Of a stretch of DNA of 64,000 nucleotides, positions 26,713 to 34,623 are shown one piece after another. How positions within the stretch are numbered: the stretch's first letter is position 1; the number at the start of each line of letters is the position of its first letter. The DNA comes from Corallococcus soli (GTDB lineage: Bacteria > Myxococcota > Myxococcia > Myxococcales > Myxococcaceae). Both the position numbers and the translations under genes were made by a program. The stretch spans positions 744,001 through 808,000 of the forward strand of contig NZ_JAAIYO010000001.1 in NCBI RefSeq assembly GCF_014930455.1. The letters run 5' to 3'. The notes under the pieces are model-generated. The model was not told the origin of the DNA. It saw only the letters and a list, made by a program, of their open reading frames with translations, and did not search any database.

Positions 26713-26778
26713 TCAGGCCGGAGGCTCCATCATCCAGGGCGTGGAGTTTGATCGCTTCGGGCGCCGCGCCGCCTACTA

Positions 26779-27970
26779 AGCCACCGGAAGAAAGTTCGTG
26801 CAGGGGGTATACCGTCCCTGACGTCAAAATGACGTTGGAAGGGAGCGGGCCGTGGACGCAGGAGCGCCCCGCATTCGGTTGATGCCCCGGCAGCGGCAGG
26901 CCCTCCAGCAGGTTGCGGAGCATGTGCCAGGGCGCGAGCGGCTGCGTGCCCTGGTCGTGCTGCTGAGTGCCGAGGGGCACAGTGCCTCCCACATCGCGTT
27001 GACCCTGGGACTGGCGGAGCGGACGGTGCATCAATGCCGTCGCCGCTGGCGTCAAGGTGGGTTGGCAAGCCTGACGGATGCACCTCGTTCCGGTAGGCCC
27101 GCTCGGGCGGATGCTGCCTATGAGCGGCTGCTGGAGAAGACGGTGCAGCGCGACCCGCGCCGCCTGGGCTATGCCTTCGCCCGATGGACGGCTCCACATC
27201 TGGCGGAGTACCTGCGGCAGCACACAGGCACCGCCCTCAGCCCGCGCTGGGTTCGAGGACTGCTCAAAGCCCGAGGCTTTGTCTGGCGCCAGGCGAAGCG
27301 GACCACCCGTTACCTCCAGTAGGAGGCGGGGAAAAAGGCGGCGCAGCGAAAGCTGGCGCGTTTGCAGCGGCGAGCCAGGAGCCCAGGGGCTGACTTTGAA
27401 TTGTGGTACGGCGACGCAGTCCACTTTGAACTGCTTCCGGTGGCGCGCCACATGTGGCGCATGCGAGGGCAGCGCCTGCTCATCGCCACACCCGGCAGCA
27501 ACGTGCGCATCGCGGTGTGCGGAGCCTACCGGTGGCCCGCAGGCCCCTTCCTCTTCGCTCAGCGAGACAAGAGCGTCGTCACGCTCTTCCTGGAATTGCT
27601 GAAGCAATTGCGGCAGCGGGCTCGCCGGACCCGGCGACGTCTCGTGCTGGTGCTGGACAACGGCTCGGTCTTCACCTCCCGAGCGGCACTGCGCGCCATC
27701 CAGGAAGCCCGCGACTGGCTAACGGTCCGCTGGCTGCCGAAGTACTCCTCCGAGCAGCTCAATCCCATCGAGAACGTCTGGGGGCATCTCAAAGACGACT
27801 ACTTCAGCCGGATGCTCACGCCGGTCCACGCCGACTTCCAGCGAACCCGCGAGGACTTCCGCTCGGCCGTCGGCTCCTTCCTGCGCAGCCTCCAGCGCTC
27901 AGGCGCCTTGCGTCGGGTGCTTCGTCCTCTCAGGGCGAAGCACCCCTGAACAAACTTTCTTCCGGTGGCT
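26779..27970 (+). mobile_element. IS630-family insertion sequence (1,192 bp)
   Basis: Inverted ends of 27 bp (26779-26805 and 27944-27970, 25/27 identical), with TA on both sides (26777-26778 and 27971-27972), the hallmark of IS630/Tc1 elements. It encodes a DDE transposase with an in-frame stop. Its left border cuts the phage portal gene; its right border is also the right border of the whole 8.1-kb unit. Confidence 0.9.
26852..27949 (+). pseudogene. IS630-family transposase with in-frame stop
   Basis: GTG start at 26852. The first part has the HTH region (VPGRERLRALVVLLSAEGHSASHIALTLGLAERTVHQCRRRW) and RPARADAAYERLLEK; it ends in a TAG at 27320-27322. The second part continues in the same frame with the catalytic domain: Asp in WYGDAVHF, Asp in VLVLDNGSVFTS and Glu in LNPIENVWGHLK. 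Joined, 366 codons, a normal IS630 length. The TAG probably replaced a Gln or Glu codon. Confidence 0.85.
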
Positions 27971-29112
27971 TAGCGCCGCGGCTCCTCCTCCATGAGGAAG
28001 TCGCCAATGGTCTTCCACAGGGCCTCGAACTGGGGCCGGCGGAAGCCCGAGCCGGAGATGAGCCAGTCCACGTGCGGGGGCTGGTGCGCCGGCTGGTCGA
28101 AGTGGCCAATGGCGTCCAGGTGGTCCGCGCGCACCGCCGTCAGCACGCGCCCGTACACCTGGGAGCGCGTGGGCACGATGCCGTCACACGCGGTGGGGCC
28201 GGGCATCGCGCCGTAGGCCTGCACCAGCGCCGCCGTCTGCGCGGGCGTGTGCAGGGGCAGCTGCGTGAGCGGCATGCGCTGTGTCTGGCCGTACACGAAC
28301 GCGTAGATGGTGTGCGTGAGCTGCGCGTACGGGTCCATGCCCGCGGCCAGGCGCGTGCGCAGCGAGGGCGGCCGGGACTGCGTCACCACGGAGCCGTAGC
28401 GCACGCCGGGCCTGTCGTGGGTGCCGCCGTTGAACAGGTCGATGCCTTCGGGCGTGAGCTGCGGGATGAGCGACGTGTCGCGCCCCACGTCCCACAGGAA
28501 CTTCGCCACCGCGTCGCGCCGCTCGGTGGAGAAGTCCCCCAGGAGCTGGTCGAAGATCTGATCCAGCAGCGTGGCCTTCCACCCCAACTGGTTGTCCGCG
28601 CGCGCCATCAGGTGCCCGAAGCGGAACACCACGCTCAGCGGCAGCCGGCCGAACCTCAGCACGTACATGGTGAACAGCGACAACAGCTTCAGGAGCTGCT
28701 GGCCGAACAGCCCCAGGAAGAAGGTGGCCAGGGGCGTGCCCGCGTGCGGCGCGGAGACGGTCACCACCGTGCGCACCCGGCGCGCGAAGGGCTCCAGCTC
28801 CAGCGCCTCCGACACCTGCGCGCCCGGGCTGACGAACAGCCGGGCGTCCAGCCCGCCGGTGGAGTGGCCCACCAGGTGGATGGGGCCGTTGTCGCCGGAG
28901 GCCGTCTCGTTCACGGCCTTGAGCAGATCCGCGGTGCGCTGGCGGATGGAGGCGGTGGGGTGGGAGACGACCGTCACCACCTCCGCGTCCACGCCCCGGC
29001 GCTCCAGGTCCCTCCTCAGGAACTCGTACGCGTGGCCGAAGTAGAGGAGCTCGCCCAGGTTGGTGAAGCCGAAGAACCCGGGGACGAGGTAGACGTGGTG
29101 CTTCTCGGACAT
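27970..29112 (-). CDS. Lipase-like alpha/beta hydrolase
   Basis: A 380-residue protein. The ATG at 29112 gives MSEKHHVYLVPGFFGFTNLGELLYFGHAYEFL, with the oxyanion-type HxxPGFFG strand; the nucleophile is Ser84 in VGHSTGG. The hydrophobic stretch LFGQQLLKLLSLFTMYVLRFG might touch the membrane. Resembles secreted or cell-associated triacylglycerol lipases, but no signal peptide is seen. Its stop TAA (27972-27970) is formed with the transposon end; without the insertion the same position would read TAG, so the protein is complete. Confidence 0.8.
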   Translation of the reverse strand: MSEKHHVYLVPGFFGFTNLGELLYFGHAYEFLRRDLERRGVDAEVVTVVSHPTASIRQRTADLLKAVNETASGDNGPIHLVGHSTGGLDARLFVSPGAQVSEALELEPFARRVRTVVTVSAPHAGTPLATFFLGLFGQQLLKLLSLFTMYVLRFGRLPLSVVFRFGHLMARADNQLGWKATLLDQIFDQLLGDFSTERRDAVAKFLWDVGRDTSLIPQLTPEGIDLFNGGTHDRPGVRYGSVVTQSRPPSLRTRLAAGMDPYAQLTHTIYAFVYGQTQRMPLTQLPLHTPAQTAALVQAYGAMPGPTACDGIVPTRSQVYGRVLTAVRADHLDAIGHFDQPAHQPPHVDWLISGSGFRRPQFEALWKTIGDFLMEEEPRR

Positions 29113-29239
29113 TGGGCCCGAGCATACCCCGGCGCCCCGCACCCCGGCTCGGAATACACGGTCGCCTGCCGGGTTGACGCACGCCCGTCCGCATTGACAG
29201 AACCGGACGTCCTTTCTCCCTACCCAAGGAAGCCTGCCC

Positions 29240-31318
29240 ATGCACCGCGGACTCTTCGCGCTCGGCCTGCTGTTGTCCCTCCCCGCCTCCGCGGAGGAGG
29301 GCATGTGGACCTACGATGCCTTCCCTGCCGCCCAGGTGAAGAAGGCCTACGGCTTTGAGCCCACCCAGGCCTGGCTGGACAAGGTGCGCCTGGGGTCGGT
29401 GCGGCTGGCGGGAGGTTGCTCCGCGAGCTTCGTGTCGCCGGACGGCCTGGTGATGACGAACCACCACTGCATTCGCGGCTGCATCGAGGACCTGACGACC
29501 GCGAAGGACGACCTGCTCGCGAAGGGCTTCCAGGCGAAGTCCGCGAAGGAGGAGCGGCGCTGTCCCAAGGTGGAGGCCAACCAACTGGTGGAGATGACGG
29601 ACGTCACCGGGCGGATGAACACGGCGACGAAGGGCCTCACCGGCGCGGCCTTCAACACCGCGCTGAAGAAGGAGACCGCGGCGGTGGAGGCCGCGTGCGC
29701 CACCGGCACGGACGTGCGGTGCGACGTGGTGACGCTCTACAACGGCGGCAAGTACCAGCTCTACAAGTACCGCCGCTTCCAGGACGTGCGGCTCGTCTTC
29801 GCGCCGGAGTTCTCCATGGCCGCCTTCGGCGGGGACGCGGACAACTTCAACTTCCCGCGCTTCGGCTACGACGTGGCCTTCGTGCGCGTGTGGCAGGGCG
29901 ACGCGCCCGCGAAGAGCCCGGACTTCCTGCCGTGGGCCAAGGAGGGCGCGAAGGAGGGGGACCTGGTGTTCGTCTCCGGTCACCCCGGCGGCACCGAGCG
30001 CAAGAGCACCGTGGCGGAGCTGGAGTTCCAGCGCGACGTGGCCCTGCCCCAGACGCTGCTGACGCTGGCGGAGATGCGCGGGATGCTGCGGGAGTTCACC
30101 AGCGGCTCGGCGGATCGCTACCGGATGGCGCGCTCGCGGCTGCGCGGCGTGGAGAACGGCCTGAAGGCCCTGCGCGGCCGGCAGGAGGCGCTGGCGGACC
30201 CCGCGCTGCTCGCGCGCAAGCGGCAGGAGGAGGCGGAGCTCAAGAAGCGCATCGACGCGAACCCCCAGGCCAAGGCCCTCACCCAGGGCATGTGGGAGGA
30301 GACGGGCAAGGCGCTGGAGGCGTGGCGCCGGATGATGAACGACTACCGGATGAAGGGGGCGGGGGACGCCTTCCGCTCGGAGCTGTTCGCCCACGCGCAG
30401 GCGCTGGTGCGCGCGGCGGAGGAGCTGCCCAAGGCCAACGCGGAGCGCCTGCGCGAGTACACCGACGGCCAGCTCCCCGGCCTGCGCCAGCAGCTCCTGC
30501 GCGACGCGCCCATCCCCGCGGAGCTGGAGACGCTGCAGATGACGTTCGGCTTCAACAAGCTGCGCGAGACGCTGGGCGCGGATGACGCGTTCGTGCGCGA
30601 GGTGCTGGGCAAGGAGGCCCCGGCGGACCTGGCGCGCGCGCTGGTGCGCGGCACGAAGCTGGGGGACGTGAGCGTGCGCAAGGCGCTGCTGGAGGGCGGC
30701 AAGGCGGCGGTGGACGCCTCCAAGGATCCGATGATCGTCCTGGCGCGCAAGGTGGACGCCCAGACGCGCGCGTCGCGCAAGCAGTACGAGGACACGGTGG
30801 AGGCGGTGCTCAAGCGCAACGGCGAGCGGCTCGCGAAGGCGTACCTGGCGGTGAACGGCACGTCGGGCGCGCCGGATGCCACGTTCACGCTGCGGCTCAA
30901 CTACGGCCAGGTGAAGGGCTGGGACGACAACGGCACGGCCGTGCCCGCGCTGACCACGTTCGGCGGCGCGTACGGGCGCGACACCGGCAAGGAGCCCTTC
31001 AAGCTGCCCGCCCCGTGGGTGAAGGCGAAGGGGAAGGTGCCCGCGGAGACGCCGCTCGACATGGCGACGACCAACGACATCATCGGCGGCAACTCCGGCT
31101 CGCCGGTGGTGAACCGCGACGGGCACGTGGTGGGCCTCATCTTCGATGGCAACCTGCCGTCGCTGGGGGGGCGCTACGCCTACGTGCCCGAATCCAACCG
31201 CGCGGTCGCGGTGCACGGCGACGGCATCCTCGCCGCGCTGGAGCACGTGTACGGCGCCACGCGCGTGGTCAACGAGCTGAAGGGCCCGCGCACGGCGCCC
31301 GCCGCCCCGGCGCGCTGA
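29240..31318 (+). CDS. S46-family dipeptidyl peptidase (DPP7/DPP11-like)
   Basis: A 692-residue exported serine peptidase that removes dipeptides from N-termini. Signal peptide ends near PASA-EEG. The family start MWTYDAFPAAQVKKAYGFEPTQAWLDKVRLGSVRL is clear; catalytic His is in TNHHC (about 75-76), the acidic residue probably in GGDADNFNFPRF, and Ser in IIGGNSGSPVVN near residue 620. It fits a predator that digests proteins outside its inner membrane. A single gene, divergent from the lipase-like gene. Confidence 0.9.
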   Translation: MHRGLFALGLLLSLPASAEEGMWTYDAFPAAQVKKAYGFEPTQAWLDKVRLGSVRLAGGCSASFVSPDGLVMTNHHCIRGCIEDLTTAKDDLLAKGFQAKSAKEERRCPKVEANQLVEMTDVTGRMNTATKGLTGAAFNTALKKETAAVEAACATGTDVRCDVVTLYNGGKYQLYKYRRFQDVRLVFAPEFSMAAFGGDADNFNFPRFGYDVAFVRVWQGDAPAKSPDFLPWAKEGAKEGDLVFVSGHPGGTERKSTVAELEFQRDVALPQTLLTLAEMRGMLREFTSGSADRYRMARSRLRGVENGLKALRGRQEALADPALLARKRQEEAELKKRIDANPQAKALTQGMWEETGKALEAWRRMMNDYRMKGAGDAFRSELFAHAQALVRAAEELPKANAERLREYTDGQLPGLRQQLLRDAPIPAELETLQMTFGFNKLRETLGADDAFVREVLGKEAPADLARALVRGTKLGDVSVRKALLEGGKAAVDASKDPMIVLARKVDAQTRASRKQYEDTVEAVLKRNGERLAKAYLAVNGTSGAPDATFTLRLNYGQVKGWDDNGTAVPALTTFGGAYGRDTGKEPFKLPAPWVKAKGKVPAETPLDMATTNDIIGGNSGSPVVNRDGHVVGLIFDGNLPSLGGRYAYVPESNRAVAVHGDGILAALEHVYGATRVVNELKGPRTAPAAPAR

Positions 31319-31329
31319 CGCGGGAGCGC

Positions 31330-31362
31330 GGGGGAGGGGGAGGGCAGCAGGCCCTCCTCCCC
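31330..31362. terminator. G-rich/C-rich terminator hairpin
   Basis: A run GGGGAGGGGGAGGGC pairs imperfectly with GCCCTCCTCCCC across a short loop, 12 bp after the S46 peptidase stop. No T-run follows. Confidence 0.45.
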
Positions 31363-31423
31363 AGCGCGGGGGGGCCTGTCGTAGCGACTGCCGTGCGGGT
31401 CGAAATGTGTTGATGATGGGCGC

Positions 31424-33094
31424 ATGTCGTCGCCTCCGGCCCATCCCTCCCTGACGTCTCTCGTGCCCCCACCGGGCGAGCTTCTTCGCACGCAGAGAAA
31501 AGCGGGCCGGTCCGCCGTGCTCGGCCTGATGCTCCTCTGGGGCGCCGCCTTCGTCATCCCCTTCGTGGCCTACCAGGAGGACGTGAAGACGGCGGAGGGC
31601 GAGCTGCTCACCCACCTGTCGGACCGCGCGGGCCTCCAGGCCCATGCGCTGGGCGCGCATCTGGGGTTGCTGCGCTCGGAGCTGCAGCGGCTCGCGGATC
31701 ACCCGTCGCTCAGGCCCGAGGATGGAGCCTCGGGACCCGAGGTCGCGCTCCTCGAGAATGCCTTCAGCCACACGTCCCTCTTCTCGGCGGGGGTCGCGCT
31801 GGTGTCGGCGGACGGCAAGCGCATGTGGAGCGACCCGGCGGACATGGCGCTCGGGCGCACACCGCTCGCCTCGCGCCTGTGGTTCCGGCGGACGGTGGAG
31901 GAGCGGGTCGCCTCGGTCGGACTGCTGGACGAGGAGGGCGGCGGGCTCGTCGCGGTCGCGGTCCCCGTCGTGCGCGACGAGCGCGTCGTGGGCCTCCTCG
32001 TGGGCGAGCTCGCGACGGCGAGCGAGCTGCTGCCGACGACCCCTCGCGGGACGAACGAGTCCATGGTCGCCCTTCTCGGTGAGCGCGGTCGGCTCCTCCT
32101 GCCGGCAACGCCCCCGCCGCTGCTGCGCCAGCCGGAGCTCGCCGAGCGCCTCCGCCCGCTGGTGGAGGCTCCCGGGGCCGTCACGCTCGGAGGCACGCGG
32201 CTCCTCGGCGCGGCGGCGCTCGTCCCCGGAACCGGCATGCTGCTCGCCGTGCTCGAGGACGAGGCGAGGGACCGCGAGATCCTCAAGCGCCGCTACCTTG
32301 GCCAGCTCGGCTTCCACACCGCGCTGTTCGGCGGAGTGCTCCTGCTCTTCACGGTGCTCCTGCGTCGCTCCTACCGCTCGCTGGTGACAGCCGAAGAACA
32401 ACTGCGGCGCCAGGAGACGATGGCGGCGCTCGGCACGGCCTCCTCGCTCATCGCCCACGAGGTGAAGAACGCGCTCAACAGCATGCAGGCCGCGCTCAGC
32501 ATGATCCGCGCGAAGGGAGGGGAGACGACGTTGCCCGTCCAGGCGCTGCGCTCCCAGGCGGAGCGGCTCGGCCACCTCGCCCGCTCATTGCTGAGCTTTG
32601 CCTCCCCCCAGTCCACGCAGCGGCGCAGCTGTGAGATGCACCTGCTGGTCCAGGACGCGCTTCAAGCCGTAAGGCTCCTGCCGGAAGCCGCGGACGTCGT
32701 CATCGAAACCACGCTTCAGGAGGGGCTCTTCGTGAAGGGGGACCCGACGCTGCTGGTCTCCGCTGTCGACAACCTCATGCGCAACGCCGTCGAAGCCGGC
32801 GCCGTGGCCCATGATATAGGTCAGCAGCCCACGCCCCGCGTCCAGGTCCGGCTCCTTCGCGACGGCGGAGAGGTGGTGCTCATCGTGGAGGACAACGCAG
32901 GAGGAGTCCCCCCGGCCTTCGAGCCGCGGCTCTGGGAGCCATTCGCGGTGGGTCGGTCGAAGGGGATCGGGCTGGGGCTCCCGATGGTACGCACGGCCAT
33001 CCGTGCGCATGATGGAGGAAGCGTTTCCTACACCCGCGTGCCTGGAGGCAGCCTCTTCACGGTCCGCCTTCCGCTCGAGAAAATGGCTTCATGA
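31424..33094 (+). CDS. Membrane sensor histidine kinase
   Basis: A 556-residue kinase. First membrane segment ~28-48 (SAVLGLMLLWGAAFVIPFVAY), an extracytoplasmic sensor region of about 240 residues, second membrane segment ~290-312 (FHTALFGGVLLLFTVLL), then the dimerisation/phospho-acceptor helix with His345 (LIAHEVKNALNSMQAALSM) and HATPase_c (NLMRNAVEAG, VEDNAGGVPP, KGIGLGLPMV). The stop overlaps the start of the NtrC-type regulator gene (ATGA), so the two form a cognate pair. The sensed signal is unknown, but the genes downstream suggest inorganic carbon or pH. Confidence 0.9.
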   Translation: MSSPPAHPSLTSLVPPPGELLRTQRKAGRSAVLGLMLLWGAAFVIPFVAYQEDVKTAEGELLTHLSDRAGLQAHALGAHLGLLRSELQRLADHPSLRPEDGASGPEVALLENAFSHTSLFSAGVALVSADGKRMWSDPADMALGRTPLASRLWFRRTVEERVASVGLLDEEGGGLVAVAVPVVRDERVVGLLVGELATASELLPTTPRGTNESMVALLGERGRLLLPATPPPLLRQPELAERLRPLVEAPGAVTLGGTRLLGAAALVPGTGMLLAVLEDEARDREILKRRYLGQLGFHTALFGGVLLLFTVLLRRSYRSLVTAEEQLRRQETMAALGTASSLIAHEVKNALNSMQAALSMIRAKGGETTLPVQALRSQAERLGHLARSLLSFASPQSTQRRSCEMHLLVQDALQAVRLLPEAADVVIETTLQEGLFVKGDPTLLVSAVDNLMRNAVEAGAVAHDIGQQPTPRVQVRLLRDGGEVVLIVEDNAGGVPPAFEPRLWEPFAVGRSKGIGLGLPMVRTAIRAHDGGSVSYTRVPGGSLFTVRLPLEKMAS

Positions 33095-34443
33095 GCACAT
33101 CCCTGCTGCTCGTCGATGACGACAGGACCTTCTCCTCGCTCGCGGCGTCCATGCTGAGCCAGGAAGGGTTTCGCGTCCGGGTTGCTCGTTCGCTGCATGA
33201 GACCCGCGCCGCGCTCGCCGCGGAGGCGCCTGACCTCGTCGTGTTGGATCGAAGGCTGCCGGACGGTGACGGGCTCGTCTTCCTGCCCGAGCTGCGGGCC
33301 CAGCTCCCGGCGACGGTCGTGCTGATGGTGACCGCGCACGGCGACATCGAGAGCGCCGTCGAGGCCATCCGGGCGGGGGCTCGCGACTACCTGAGCAAGC
33401 CGGTCGAGATTGACGACCTGGTGATGCGCGCGCGCCGCGCGGCGAGCGACCTCCAACTCCAGGAGCGGCTGCGCCAGGCCGAGAGCGTCCTCGAAGGTCG
33501 GCATCGGATGGCGGAGCCTCTTTCGCCAGCGATGCAGCAGACCCTGGAGATGCTGGAGCGGATCGCCACCACGCCGCGAAGTCCCGTCCTGCTGCTCGGG
33601 GAGACGGGGACCGGGAAGGCGGTGCTCGCCCGCCACCTCCACGCCCTGCGCCAGAAGCAGGGGGCCTTCGTGCAGATCAACTGCGCCGCGCTCCCGGACA
33701 CGATGATGGAGAGCGAGCTCTTCGGGCACGAGCGCGGCGCCTTCACGGATGCGAAGACGGCCAGGCGCGGGCTCGTGGAGCTGGCGAGCGATGGGCTGCT
33801 CTTCCTCGACGAGGTGGGTGAGCTGCCGCTCGCGCTCCAGGCGAAGCTGCTCACCTTCCTGGACAAGGGGGCCTTCCGGCGGCTGGGTGGCACGACGGAG
33901 CTCACGAGCACCGCGCGGATCGTGGCGGCCACCAACAAGGACCTTGAAGCGGAGGTCGCCGCCGGGCGCTTTCGCGAGGACCTCCTCTTCCGGCTCAGCG
34001 TGTTCCGGGTGGAGGTGCCCCCCTTGCGCGAGCGCCGCGAGGACGTGCTGCCACTCGCACGGACGCTCGTGCTGGAGCTCTGCTCGGAGCTCGGTCGACG
34101 CCCCGTCCCCTTCTCTCCCGCCGCGGAGGAGCGCCTGCTGAGCTACCCCTTCCCCGGCAATGTCCGGGAGCTGCGCAACGTGCTTGAGCGAGCACTCGTG
34201 CTTGAAGGCGGGCCGACGCTGGAACTGCCGTCACTCTCCAAGGGGAACGGCACGCCGGCCTCGGGCGACCCCAACGCCTTCTCCGTGTCAGGCCCGCCTC
34301 GGCCGCTCGATGAAGTGGAGCGGCTCTACGTCCGGCACGTGCTCGAGCAGCTTGGCGGCCGGCGCATGGAGGCAGCCCGCGCTCTGGGTCTGTCCTACCC
34401 GACCTTTCTCCGCCGCCTGGAAGAGAACCCGCCCTCTGAGTGA
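33091..34443 (+). CDS. NtrC-family sigma-54 response regulator
   Basis: A 450-residue enhancer-binding protein. Receiver with Asp53 (LVVLDRRLPDGDG); AAA+ domain with Walker A GETGTGKAVLARHL near 170, the sigma-54 contact loop written GAFTDA instead of GAFTGA (~216-221), Walker B LLFLDEVGEL and the arginine-finger region; and a C-terminal Fis-type HTH (LGGRRMEAARALGLSYPTFLRRLEE). It activates sigma-54 promoters when phosphorylated by the adjacent kinase. A perfect sigma-54 promoter and a symmetrical site lie directly after it, in front of the SulP-carbonic anhydrase operon, its most likely target. Confidence 0.9.
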   Translation: MSTSLLLVDDDRTFSSLAASMLSQEGFRVRVARSLHETRAALAAEAPDLVVLDRRLPDGDGLVFLPELRAQLPATVVLMVTAHGDIESAVEAIRAGARDYLSKPVEIDDLVMRARRAASDLQLQERLRQAESVLEGRHRMAEPLSPAMQQTLEMLERIATTPRSPVLLLGETGTGKAVLARHLHALRQKQGAFVQINCAALPDTMMESELFGHERGAFTDAKTARRGLVELASDGLLFLDEVGELPLALQAKLLTFLDKGAFRRLGGTTELTSTARIVAATNKDLEAEVAAGRFREDLLFRLSVFRVEVPPLRERREDVLPLARTLVLELCSELGRRPVPFSPAAEERLLSYPFPGNVRELRNVLERALVLEGGPTLELPSLSKGNGTPASGDPNAFSVSGPPRPLDEVERLYVRHVLEQLGGRRMEAARALGLSYPTFLRRLEENPPSE

Positions 34444-34497
34444 AAGACTTAAAAAGACTTTCATCGGTTGAGGTGCGGGCTTCAAGTTTCTTTCATC
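34441..34497. promoter_or_regulatory. Putative enhancer sites for the NtrC-type regulator
   Basis: TGAAAGACTT (34441-34450) and AAGACTTTCA (34454-34463) form an inverted repeat with a single central mismatch, starting in the stop codon of the regulator gene. A second copy of the half-site CTTTCATC is at 34490-34497, exactly 32 bp (about three helix turns) after the first CTTTCATC at 34458. The sites lie about 50-100 bp upstream of the -24 box, the usual distance for enhancer-binding proteins. The inverted repeat could alternatively act as a weak terminator. Confidence 0.6.
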
Positions 34498-34546
34498 ACC
34501 CGGTTTTGATCCGCCACGCCCTCGGCGGAAGCAGCCTGAAATGGGC

Positions 34547-34562
34547 TGGCACGACGATTGCC
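34547..34562 (+). promoter_or_regulatory. Sigma-54 (-24/-12) promoter of the SulP operon
   Basis: TGGCAC-GACGA-TTGCC matches the sigma-54 consensus (TGGCAC, 5 bases, TTGCW) in its invariant GG and GC with correct spacing. It lies 62 bp before the ATG of the SulP transporter gene. Confidence 0.85.
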
Positions 34563-34623
34563 TAGCTCCCTGCGTCACGTCGGGCCTTTGTCTGGCCTGG
34601 CAGATGACAGGGGAGCTCAAGCA

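Larger units (their letters stand above)
25312..26777 (+). pseudogene. Phage portal protein, IS-interrupted and truncated
   Basis: Lambda GpB-type portal (the DNA channel of the phage head). The N-terminal ~178 codons are intact (start NLLDTLALAPGWALKRARARL; later VQRVIANNTVGWGIVP and LQLQVLEADYLDTTKDEEKS-like end). An IS5-family element is inserted after codon SQ. Removing it and one copy of TCA restores the frame into AGGSIIQGVEFDRFGRRAAY, the normal next portal segment. The gene is then cut off at 26777 by the IS630-type element, so the rest of the portal is missing. Confidence 0.85.
19846..27970. mobile_element. 8.1-kb IS630-end-bounded unit carrying TAC genes
   Basis: Both outer borders show the same 27-bp IS630-type end in inverted orientation (19846-19872 and 27944-27970, 27/27 identical) with TA immediately outside (19844-19845 and 27971-27972). 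Joining the flanks at a single TA gives GGC-TAG on the plus strand and CGC-TAG on the minus strand, i.e. exactly the stop codons of the two convergent neighbours. Cargo: the toxin-antitoxin-chaperone trio, AT-rich DNA, a decayed phage packaging module and an IS5-type element; one full IS630-type copy sits at the right end. It could have moved as a unit or be two IS copies of which the left one is lost except for its tip. Confidence 0.8.

Noticed and set aside
28184..32575. Very long minus-strand open frame (1,463 codons)
   Set aside because: It runs antisense to the lipase, S46 peptidase and kinase genes, whose family motifs are clear. High GC makes such frames stay open by chance.
34441..34463. 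Inverted repeat after the NtrC-type gene as a plain terminator
   Set aside because: It begins in the stop codon, has a central mismatch and no T-run, and a half-site recurs 32 bp on; regulator binding explains it better, though termination is not excluded.
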